From: Acidothermales bacterium
GTDB lineage: Bacteria > Actinomycetota > Actinomycetes > Streptosporangiales > WHST01
Reading direction: 5' to 3'
NCBI GenBank assembly: GCA_017354575.1
Contig: JAFMQP010000273.1
Span: 1-5,609 of the forward strand
Length of the DNA stretch: 5,609 nucleotides
The notes beneath the pieces were generated by a model. That model saw only the letters and a list, made by a program, of their open reading frames with translations, searched no databases and had not been told where the DNA came from. How positions within the stretch are numbered: the stretch's first letter is position 1; every line of letters begins with the position of its first letter. Both the position numbers and the translations under genes were made by a program. Positions 1-5,015 of this stretch are shown piece after piece.

Positions 1-371
1 GGAAACGACAGACGGAAGACCGGTTGAAGGCCGGACCGGACTACGGGTCTGGGCTCGCCGAGCTGGACTGGCACGACTCCGCCGACTCGTACATCGTTAC
101 GGACGAGCTCGGTACACCGGTGCACCCGGAGTGGTACTCCGACGAATTCGCTCGGATCCTGCGGAAGGCGCAGCTTCCAAAGATCCGGCTGCACGACGCG
201 CGGCACACCACGTTCAGCCTGATGGAGAAGGCCGGCGTACCTGTCTCCGTCATCAGCAAGTGGGCCGGACACCACGACTCAGCGTTTACCATGAGGGCGT
301 ACGTCCACGCGAGCGAAGAGGACCTCGAAGCGGGCGCCGAGACACTCGCGAGGATCTACGAACTCGGCTAG
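1..371 (+). CDS. Tyrosine recombinase / phage-type integrase, C-terminal part (5' end outside window)
   Basis: This is the C-terminal catalytic part of a tyrosine site-specific recombinase, which would insert and excise a mobile element through a Tyr-DNA intermediate. The reading frame is open to the left window edge (first full codon at 3, about 122 residues visible), so a TTG at 24 is not a credible start. The visible residues before it (KRQTEDRLKAG) already match the usual run-in to the catalytic domain of actinobacterial integrases. Catalytic landmarks are the HDARHTT box (His 192-194, Arg 201-203), the GH box (His 270-272) and the nucleophile Tyr in MRAYVHA (300-302), ten codons after that His, a normal spacing. 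The first catalytic Arg and the N-terminal arm- and core-binding domains lie outside. It reads toward a tRNA-Thr 3' end 80 bp away, the usual place for an integrase at an element boundary. Codon choice seems less G/C-biased than in the genes to the right, which fits acquisition. I cannot tell whether the full gene is intact. Confidence 0.92.
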   Translation, partial: KRQTEDRLKAGPDYGSGLAELDWHDSADSYIVTDELGTPVHPEWYSDEFARILRKAQLPKIRLHDARHTTFSLMEKAGVPVSVISKWAGHHDSAFTMRAYVHASEEDLEAGAETLARIYELG

Positions 372-374
372 CAG

Positions 375-419
375 TTGTGAGAAATCGTGAGAGATCCGGC
401 CGGCGCGGATGTCTCACAA
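375..419. repeat. TTGTGAGA inverted repeat with an extra GTGAGA copy
   Basis: TTGTGAGA (375-382) is repeated in perfect inverted form as TCTCACAA (412-419). A second direct GTGAGA lies at 387-392, ten bases after the first (377-382). The second copy forms the base of the hairpin at 387-417. Three copies of a short motif between an integrase and its likely attachment tRNA resemble arm-type recombinase sites, but the motif is short and no binding data can be read from the sequence. Confidence 0.4.
387..417. terminator. Strong stem-loop between integrase and tRNA-Thr, probable bidirectional terminator
   Basis: A hairpin starts 15 bp after the integrase stop. The arms are 387-398 and 406-417: GTGAGA pairs with TCTCAC, there is one G-G mismatch (393/411), and ATCCG pairs with CGGAT, closing a 7-nt loop (399-405). 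It sits between two genes converging on it, the integrase on plus and the tRNA on minus, so it is well placed to end both transcripts. Neither side has a true T-run; the minus-strand exit reads GATTTC. Stem-loops without a U-tract are common in high-GC actinobacteria. It might instead be a binding site for the integrase or an excisionase. Confidence 0.55.
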
Positions 420-451
420 ACAAGTCAACAGGGACCTGACCTGCGGAAACG

Positions 452-485
452 TGGAGCCGGCAGTCGGATTCGAACCGACGACCTG
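452..485. other. Putative attachment-site (att) region at the 3' half of tRNA-Thr
   Basis: Many tyrosine recombinases integrate into the 3' half of a tRNA gene and regenerate it, with the integrase gene lying next to the junction. Here the integrase ends 80 bp from the CCA end of tRNA-Thr and the tRNA is intact, so the T-arm, acceptor 3' strand and CCA (about 452-485) are the expected core. The direct-repeat partner would lie at the far end of the element, left of the window, so the core boundaries cannot be set here. Confidence 0.35.
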
Positions 486-528
486 CTGTTTACAAGACAG
501 CTGCTCTGACCGACTGAGCTATACCGGC
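452..528 (-). tRNA. tRNA-Thr (anticodon UGU)
   Basis: Read on the minus strand, the sequence folds as a complete cloverleaf. The acceptor stem GCCGGTA (528-522) pairs with TGCCGGC (462-456), including one G-T pair. The D arm is GCTC/GAGC. The anticodon stem GCTGT/ACAGC encloses loop CTTGTAA, with anticodon TGT at 494-492. The variable region is AGGTC, and the T arm is GTCGG-TTCGAAT-CCGAC. A T discriminator (455) and an encoded CCA (454-452) follow. Anticodon UGU reads ACA and probably other ACN threonine codons. The gene lies 31 bp downstream of the membrane-protein gene on the same strand and could be read through from it or have its own promoter; I see no convincing promoter. It is the likely integration target of the adjacent recombinase and appears fully restored. 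Confidence 0.96.
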
Positions 529-559
529 GGGTACATCCAGGGTACCTGTACGGACCTGG

Positions 560-1150
560 TCAGCCGATGCGGCGGATGCCGCGGCGGATCTCCCTGGCGG
601 CGTCGCTGAAGAACGGCTCCGCGACGACGTACGTTCCCAGGACGCTGAGGATGCCGACGACGACGTTGATGCTGGTGCGGCCCTTGTCCGCCCAGTAGAC
701 GTCTTCGAGGTTGAGCAGCAGCGCGGCCTCGTCGGCGACGAGCGCGGCGCCGGCGCCGAACGCGACGCCCGCGACGGGGCGGTGGCCGGGCTTCGGGTTG
801 CCGCGCACCGCGTTGAACGCGACGGCGGTCAGCAAGGCGATGCCCCAGTTGTAGTGGTGCAGGTGGTACGTGCCCGACTTCACGTTGCTCACCGGCAGCC
901 AGGACCATTCGCCCTTGATGCCGTGGGTGATCAGCCGGCAGAGCCCGAACGTCGCGCCGAACGAGACCCAGGAGAGCAGCAGCGACTCGGTGAGCGGGTC
1001 GGCCTCCTCGAAGTAGGCGCGTACGATCCGCTCGGGCAGCGTGCCGCGGCGTCCGGTGTCCACGCCCTGGGTGCGCCGCTTCCTGCGGTGGTCACGCCGG
1101 TGCCTGCGCCGCTCCTCCGGAGTGGAGGCCGCGATGTCGAAGTCGTGCAT
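560..1150 (-). CDS. Small multi-pass membrane protein with HLHHY motif, function unknown
   Basis: A 196-residue protein. The N-terminus (residues 13-35) is extremely basic (RRRHRRDHRRKRRTQG), likely cytoplasmic. About four hydrophobic stretches follow, near residues 54-76, 101-116, 126-147 and 160-179, giving a compact integral membrane protein. Polar residues stand out in or beside the membrane segments: H96-L-H-H99-Y, D140-E141 within an Ala/Leu-rich helix, and the LNLEDVYWADKGR segment (146-158) just before the last helix. I recall this pattern (HxHH, DE, EDVYW) from uncharacterised actinobacterial integral membrane proteins. The His and acidic residues would suit metal or proton handling, but that is speculation. 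The ATG at 1150 is supported by a well-placed Shine-Dalgarno. It is divergent from soxR with only 51 bp between starts, so the two may share a control region. The tRNA-Thr follows it. Confidence 0.85.
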   Translation of the reverse strand: MHDFDIAASTPEERRRHRRDHRRKRRTQGVDTGRRGTLPERIVRAYFEEADPLTESLLLSWVSFGATFGLCRLITHGIKGEWSWLPVSNVKSGTYHLHHYNWGIALLTAVAFNAVRGNPKPGHRPVAGVAFGAGAALVADEAALLLNLEDVYWADKGRTSINVVVGILSVLGTYVVAEPFFSDAAREIRRGIRRIG

Positions 1151-1154
1151 GCCG

Positions 1155-1161
1155 CCTTCCT
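1155..1161 (-). promoter_or_regulatory. Shine-Dalgarno AGGAAGG for the membrane-protein gene
   Basis: On the minus strand AGGAAGG lies four bases before the ATG at 1150. This purine-rich match to the anti-SD fixes the start and argues against extending the frame upstream into the soxR side. Confidence 0.65.
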
Positions 1162-1201
1162 ATCACCCGCAGCTGGCGGCGAGATCTCATGCGCTCGAAC
1201 G

Positions 1202-1684
1202 ATGAGCGCACTTCCCGCCAAGCTGAGCATCGGCGAGCTCGCTACCAGGAGCGGCGTGGCGCCCTCCGCCCTGCGGTTCTACGAGGCGCAGGGGCTGATC
1301 GCGGCCGAGCGTACGGCAGGCGGGCAGCGGCGTTATCAACGGGTCACGCTGCGTCGGGTCGCGTTCATCCGCGCCGCGCAACGGATCGGCCTCAGCCTGG
1401 ACGAGATCGCGAACGCGCTCACGACGCTGCCCGAGAACCGCACGCCGACGAAGGCCGACTGGTCGCGCCTCTCACGGTCCTGGCGCGGCCGCCTGGACCA
1501 GCGGATCGCCGAGCTCGAACGGCTGCGCGACCAGCTGACCGAGTGCATCGGCTGCGGCTGCCTGTCCCTGCGGGCCTGCGCGTTGCGCAACGCCGAGGAC
1601 CGGCTCGCCGGCTCCGGCGCGGGCGCCCGCATCCTCGGCGTCGGGCTCGACGACACGGACGCGGCACCCGCAACGGCGGTCTGA
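1202..1684 (+). CDS. soxR: SoxR-type redox-sensing transcriptional regulator (MerR family, [2Fe-2S])
   Basis: A 160-residue MerR-family activator of the SoxR class. The N-terminal winged helix-turn-helix (residues about 8-75) begins LSIGELATRSGVAPSALRFYE and includes the MerR hallmark GGQRRY. A dimerisation helix follows (about 92-115). The Fe-S loop CIGCGCLSLRACALRN then places Cys115, Cys118, Cys120 and Cys126 in the C-x2-C-x-C-x5-C pattern that ligates the [2Fe-2S] cluster in SoxR. In characterised SoxR proteins, oxidation of the cluster by redox-cycling compounds activates transcription; actinobacterial SoxR often controls export or detoxification genes rather than soxS. The C-terminal tail (GARILGVGLDDTD...) is short and variable. 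The ATG at 1202 is chosen because the family N-terminus begins a few residues later. It has no clear Shine-Dalgarno, so a short or absent leader is possible. The gene is divergent from the membrane protein, and a Ser/Thr kinase starts 17 bp after its stop. Confidence 0.94.
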   Translation: MSALPAKLSIGELATRSGVAPSALRFYEAQGLIAAERTAGGQRRYQRVTLRRVAFIRAAQRIGLSLDEIANALTTLPENRTPTKADWSRLSRSWRGRLDQRIAELERLRDQLTECIGCGCLSLRACALRNAEDRLAGSGAGARILGVGLDDTDAAPATAV

Positions 1685-1701
1685 CTCGATACGGTGCAGG
1701 A

Positions 1702-2691
1702 GTGCCGGACCTCACTGTCGGACGCGTGATCGCCGGCCGCTACGAGATCCTGTCGCTCATCGGGCGTGGCGGCGCGGCCAGCGTATGGCGGGCGTACGAC
1801 CCGGCGTTGCAGCGCGAGGTCGCGGTCAAGGAGCTGCTCATGCCCGCGCACCTCGCCGCCGAGGAACAGCAGCGGTCCATGCGCGAGGCGCGTACCGCGG
1901 CGCGCGTCCAGCACCCCGGCGCTATCCCGATCTACGACATCGTCACGGATGTCGAACAGGTGCTCATCGTCATGGAGCTGGTCCGCGCGCCGACCCTCAC
2001 CGACCGCGTCGCCGAGGTGGGCGCGCTGCCGCCGGAGTTCGTCGCGGCGCTGGGCATCCAGCTGGTCGACACGCTGGAGGCCGCGCACCAGCTCGGCATC
2101 GTGCACCGCGACGTGAAACCCGCGAACGTGATGGTCACCGACGACGGACGGACCTGCCTCACCGACTTCGGCGTCGCCATGCTCGTCGACAGCACCGGAC
2201 GCGCCCGCGACGGCATCACGGGCGGTACGCCGGGCTACATGTCGCCGGAGCAGGCCAGTCGTGGCCCGGTCGGCACGCAGAGCGACGTGTTCAGCCTCGG
2301 CGCGACGCTGTTCTTCGCCGCCGAGGCGCGAGGCCCGTTCGACCGTGCCGACTGGCGCGAGGCCGTGCGCGCCGTCGTCGAGGAGCCGCCCGCGGTGCCC
2401 CGCAAGGCGGGCCCGCTCGCGCCGCTGCTGCACCGCATGCTGTTCAAGGACCCCGGCCGCCGGCCCAGCCACGACGACGTACGCCGCAGCCTGTTCGTCG
2501 TCCTCGCCCAGGGGATGCCCGGTCTGCTTGCCGGCGCCGGCCCGTCGTGGGACCGCGGCCCGACGCCGCCGCGACTGCCGCTGCGCGGGTCGGGCGACGA
2601 ACCACAGCGACCGCGGGACGCCGCCGCGCCCATCGTCCCGCCGCGGCTGCCGCTGCGTTCCAGCAGGCCCGACCAGGGCCCGCGCGACTGA
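1702..2691 (+). CDS. Hanks-type Ser/Thr protein kinase, cytosolic, with Pro/Arg-rich tail
   Basis: A 329-residue eukaryotic-like Ser/Thr kinase with every catalytic landmark present: Gly-rich loop GRGGAASV (21-28), ATP-anchoring Lys43 in VAVK, alphaC Glu62, HRDVKPAN (Asp137, Asn142), DFG (155-157), the activation segment TGGTPGYMSPEQ with Thr173 and Thr176 as likely phosphosites, Asp195 and Arg254. It should therefore be active. No transmembrane helix or extracellular sensor domain (such as PASTA) follows, so it is probably cytosolic, unlike PknB. The tail (about 277-329) is Pro/Arg-rich and disordered-looking, and carries PPRLPLR twice (289-295 and 313-319). The start is taken as GTG 1702, since residues DLTVGRVIAGRYEI match the usual lead-in to this domain. 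The SD-like GGAG overlaps that codon, so the start is imperfectly supported; GTG 1726 is the alternative. It lies 17 bp after soxR and 52 bp before the DUF4032 gene, a possible operon. Substrates are unknown. Confidence 0.93.
   Translation: MPDLTVGRVIAGRYEILSLIGRGGAASVWRAYDPALQREVAVKELLMPAHLAAEEQQRSMREARTAARVQHPGAIPIYDIVTDVEQVLIVMELVRAPTLTDRVAEVGALPPEFVAALGIQLVDTLEAAHQLGIVHRDVKPANVMVTDDGRTCLTDFGVAMLVDSTGRARDGITGGTPGYMSPEQASRGPVGTQSDVFSLGATLFFAAEARGPFDRADWREAVRAVVEEPPAVPRKAGPLAPLLHRMLFKDPGRRPSHDDVRRSLFVVLAQGMPGLLAGAGPSWDRGPTPPRLPLRGSGDEPQRPRDAAAPIVPPRLPLRSSRPDQGPRD
2566..2658 (+). repeat. Duplicated PPRLPLR-coding segment in the kinase tail
   Basis: The 21-nt stretches 2566-2586 and 2638-2658 encode the same heptapeptide PPRLPLR, differing only at two synonymous third positions (CGA/CGG and CGC/CGT). 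They are 72 bp apart, exactly 24 codons. This may be a duplicated docking motif for an SH3-like or other proline-binding partner, or simple low-complexity drift. Confidence 0.7.
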
Positions 2692-2743
2692 CATCTCAGG
2701 CCGCGGGCGGAATCCAGCACGCCGGAGGCTCGTTAGCCCTTGT

Positions 2744-4009
2744 GTGCGACTGCACCTGACCGCGGGGCCCTCGGAGCCGGCCCTGCTCGACCTTCCCTGG
2801 TCCTTGCCACTCGAGGAGTGGCCGACGGACCGTCTCGTCGCATATCCCAGGGGCATCTCGCGGCACACGGTCCGGTTCGTCCGCAACGCCGGCACCGTCT
2901 ACGCCGTGAAGGAGACCTCGCGGCGCGCGGCGGAGCGCGAGTTCCGGCTGCTGCGCGCCGTCGGGCGCCGGGACATCCCGGCCGTCGAGGCGGTCGCCGT
3001 CGTCACCGACCGCACCACGGCCGACGGCAGTCCGCTCGACGCCGCGCTCGTCACCCGGCACCTCACGTTCTCGCTGCCGTACCGCGCGCTGTTCTCGCAG
3101 ATGCTGCGGCCGGAACGGGCGCAGCGGTTCCTGGAGGCGCTCGCGGAGCTGCTCGTCCGGCTGCACCTGGCCGGGTTCTACTGGGGCGACTGCTCGCTTT
3201 CCAACACACTGTTCCGCCGCGACGCCGGCGCCCTCGCGGCGTACCTGGTCGACGCGGAGACGGGCGAGCTCAAGGGCGACCTGAGCCCGGGCATGAGGGA
3301 GAACGACCTCTCCATCGCGACGGAGAACATCACCGGCGACCTGCTCGACCTGGAGGCCGCCGGCCTGCTCGACGAGCGCGTCGACGCGTTCGCGACGGCG
3401 GCCGAGATCGAGCGGCTCTACCGCGACCTGTGGTGCGAGCTGACCCGCGAGGAGGTCGTCGGCGTGAACGAGCGGCACCGCATCGACTCGCGCGTCCGCC
3501 GGCTCAACGACCTCGGCTACGACGTCGCCGAACTGGAGGTCAACACCGACGAGACCGGACGGCGGCTGATCGTCCGCACCGAGGTGGTCCAGCCCGGCCT
3601 GCACTCCCGCCGGCTGCACGACCTGACCGGGTTGTGCACCCAGGACCGCCAGGCACGGCGGCTGATGAGCGACATCCGCGCGTTCCAGGCGGCGAAGTAC
3701 CCGAAGGGGGAGGCGCCCTCGCAGATCGTGGTCGCACACCGGTGGCTCGTCGAGGTGTTCGTGCCGATCGTGGAGTCGGTGCCGAAGCACCTGCGGGGCA
3801 AGCTCGAGCCGGCGGAGATCTTCCACGAGGTGCTGGAGCACCGCTGGTACCTCGCCGAGGACGCGGGCGAGCCCGTCGACATCGAGGCCGCCGCGGCGGA
3901 CTACGTCGCCGGCGTCCTCGTGCACAAGCCGGACGAGAAGGCCGTCCTCGGCGCCGAGGTGGTCAGCTCCGAGGCCGTCGGCGTGGAGCCCGTCCTCGCC
4001 ACCGGCTGA
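2744..4009 (+). CDS. DUF4032 protein with N-terminal kinase-like (WaaP/RIO-like) domain
   Basis: A 421-residue protein matching the actinobacterial DUF4032 family as I know it: an opening ALLDLPWSLPLEEWP, then PRGISRHTVRFVR, and a family-typical C-terminal half (about 220-400). The N-terminal half has a protein-kinase-like arrangement: VYAVKE with Lys56 as the ATP anchor, WGDCSLSNTLF with Asp149 and Asn154 in the catalytic-loop positions, and LVDAETGEL with Asp170 in place of the DFG Asp. This layout resembles lipopolysaccharide-kinase/RIO-type small kinases, and since Lys, Asp, Asn and Asp are all present it may be catalytically active. The substrate is unknown. No signal peptide or membrane segment is seen. 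GTG 2744 is chosen because the family N-terminus starts here; a GGAGG at 2724-2728 lies 15 bp upstream, rather far. It follows the Ser/Thr kinase on the same strand and is convergent with rlmB, separated by the repeat cluster. Confidence 0.9.
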   Translation: MRLHLTAGPSEPALLDLPWSLPLEEWPTDRLVAYPRGISRHTVRFVRNAGTVYAVKETSRRAAEREFRLLRAVGRRDIPAVEAVAVVTDRTTADGSPLDAALVTRHLTFSLPYRALFSQMLRPERAQRFLEALAELLVRLHLAGFYWGDCSLSNTLFRRDAGALAAYLVDAETGELKGDLSPGMRENDLSIATENITGDLLDLEAAGLLDERVDAFATAAEIERLYRDLWCELTREEVVGVNERHRIDSRVRRLNDLGYDVAELEVNTDETGRRLIVRTEVVQPGLHSRRLHDLTGLCTQDRQARRLMSDIRAFQAAKYPKGEAPSQIVVAHRWLVEVFVPIVESVPKHLRGKLEPAEIFHEVLEHRWYLAEDAGEPVDIEAAAADYVAGVLVHKPDEKAVLGAEVVSSEAVGVEPVLATG

Positions 4010-4069
4010 CCGGCCAAGGCTGACGTCACTCGGCCCGTCTCCGCCAGGGGTCGCCGCCCCCGCCCCACG
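4010..4069. other. Non-coding stretch after the DUF4032 gene
   Basis: No gene is seen in these 60 bp. They contain an 8-bp palindrome TGACGTCA (4021-4028) and a weak GGGG/CCCC stem (4047-4060). Neither is convincing as a terminator on its own. Confidence 0.5.
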
Positions 4070-4234
4070 CTTCACATGGCGCGGCTCGACTTCACATGGC
4101 GCGACTGGAAAATATGCCCGGATGCACCGGTTACATTCGAGCGGCGCCAGGTGAGGTCAAGCGGCGCCATGTGAAGACGAGCGGCGCCATGTAAAGAGAA
4201 CAGCGGCCCGCGGGCTGACCCGCGCCATGTGAAG
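4070..4234. repeat. Cluster of six 13-bp motifs (GCGCCATGTGAAG) with 20-bp period, head-to-head
   Basis: Two copies read CTTCACATGGCGC at 4070-4082 and 4090-4102. Four lie in the opposite orientation: 4144-4156 (GCGCCAGGTGAGG, two changes), 4164-4176 (exact), 4184-4196 (GCGCCATGTAAAG, one change) and 4222-4234 (exact). Starts within each array are exactly 20 bp apart, apart from a 38-bp step before the last. Shared flanks (CGGCTCGA on one side, CGAGCGG on the other) show the unit is really about 20 bp. The arrays face each other across 4103-4143, which holds an AT-rich tract (GGAAAATATG). The cluster fills the space between two convergent genes. It is not a CRISPR array, as there are no 25-40 bp spacers. 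It could be a dispersed genomic repeat, a set of protein-binding sites on one DNA face, or a folded RNA/terminator region. Confidence 0.85.
4209..4224 (-). terminator. Hairpin downstream of rlmB, candidate terminator
   Basis: On the minus strand a 6-bp stem CGCGGG/CCCGCG with a TCAG tetraloop starts 20 bases after the rlmB stop. It is followed by GGCCGC and then a T-rich stretch (TGTTCTCTTTA, about 4202-4192). This is the best intrinsic-terminator candidate for the cysS-rlmB transcript. It overlaps the last 13-bp repeat copy by three bases. The T-rich part is not directly adjacent to the stem, so termination efficiency is uncertain. Confidence 0.45.
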
Positions 4235-4244
4235 AGCGGTGCCG

Positions 4245-5015
4245 CTAGCACGCGCGGTGACGGGCTGCCTCGTACAGCGCCACGCCGGTGGCGACGCTGG
4301 CGTTGAGGGACTCGGCGCTGGCGGCGATGGGGACGCGGACGAGCTCGTCGCAGGTCTCCTGGACGAGCCGCGACAGGCCGCGGCCCTCGGCGCCGACCAC
4401 GAGCACGAGCGGCTCGGCCAGCAGTCGGGACTCGGCCAGCTCGGTGCCGGCGGAGCCCGCCAGGCCGACGACGAACGCGCCCCGCTTCCGGTACCGCTGC
4501 AGCTGCCGGGTCAGGTTCACCGTCCGCGCGACCGGCACTGCCGACAGCGTCCCCGCCGACGCCTTCCACGCCGCCGCCGTCACGCCCGCCGACCGGCGTT
4601 CCGGCACCACCACGCCGTGCCCGCCGAACGCCGCCACCGAACGGACGATCGCGCCCAGGTTGTGCGGGTCGGTGACGCCGTCGAGCGCGACGAGCAGCGG
4701 CGTGACGGAGCCGGCGCGGTCGAGCAGGTCGTCCGGACCGGCGTACGCGTACGGCCGGACGGCGAGCAGCACGCCCTGGTGCGGGACGCCACCGGCACGG
4801 CGGTCCAGCTCGCGGCGGTCGACATGGCGGACGGCGACGCCGCCGCCTCTTGCCAGCCGCACGGCCTCGTCCACCCGCTCGTCGCCGCCGTCGGCCACGT
4901 ACAGCGCACGCGCCGGGACGGCCGCGCGCAACGCCTCGACCACCGGGTTGCGCCCGGCCACGACGTCGCCGGAATCCCTTTCCCTGCCCCGGTTTCCGGT
5001 GCGCGAAGGGCTCAT
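4245..5015 (-). CDS. rlmB: 23S rRNA (guanosine-2'-O-)-methyltransferase RlmB (SpoU/TrmH family)
   Basis: A 256-residue SPOUT-class 2'-O-methyltransferase, which uses S-adenosylmethionine to methylate a ribose in 23S rRNA (G2251 in E. coli). The substrate-binding N-terminal domain (about 18-85) opens with VVAGRNPVVEALR and closes with the typical GVPHQGV. The knotted catalytic domain shows motif 1 LDGVTDPHNLGAIVRS (Asn119, Arg125), motif 2 LVVGAEGRGLS (about 205-215) and motif 3 VPIAASAESLNASVA (about 228-242). The N-terminal extension before VVAGRNP is only about 17 residues; many actinobacterial homologues have a much longer basic extension. The ATG at 5015 overlaps the cysS stop as ATGA, suggesting translational coupling; its own Shine-Dalgarno is weak. 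The cysS-rlmB neighbourhood is common in actinobacteria and supports RlmB over other TrmH-like paralogues, though exact site specificity cannot be proven from sequence. Confidence 0.93.
   Translation of the reverse strand: MSPSRTGNRGRERDSGDVVAGRNPVVEALRAAVPARALYVADGGDERVDEAVRLARGGGVAVRHVDRRELDRRAGGVPHQGVLLAVRPYAYAGPDDLLDRAGSVTPLLVALDGVTDPHNLGAIVRSVAAFGGHGVVVPERRSAGVTAAAWKASAGTLSAVPVARTVNLTRQLQRYRKRGAFVVGLAGSAGTELAESRLLAEPLVLVVGAEGRGLSRLVQETCDELVRVPIAASAESLNASVATGVALYEAARHRAC

Noticed and set aside
529..562. Promoter for tRNA-Thr (TGACCA-like -35 on the minus strand near 562)
   Set aside because: No acceptable -10 hexamer at 16-18 bp spacing was found, so it is not called.
409..609. Plus-strand ORF containing PAVGFEPTT
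   Set aside because: It is the antisense of tRNA-Thr; this peptide string is a well-known artefact of translating tRNA T-arms.
2678..2708. GCCCGCG/CGCGGGC stem with 17-nt loop around the kinase stop
   Set aside because: Seven pure G/C pairs with a long loop are expected often by chance at this base composition, and no T-rich tail follows.
1336..2895. 519-codon minus-strand open frame
   Set aside because: It is a high-GC shadow opposite soxR and the Ser/Thr kinase; the composition is Arg/Ala-rich with no recognisable domain, while the plus strand carries clear families.
4021..4028. TGACGTCA palindrome after the DUF4032 gene
   Set aside because: An isolated 8-bp palindrome downstream of a stop, with no partner site or regulator context.
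2696..4075. 459-codon minus-strand open frame
   Set aside because: Shadow of the DUF4032 gene; it runs through the whole gene antisense and shows no domain of its own.
4070..4234. CRISPR array
   Set aside because: Repeats are 13 bp with about 7-bp gaps that are themselves similar, orientation switches, and there are no spacers of usable length or cas genes.
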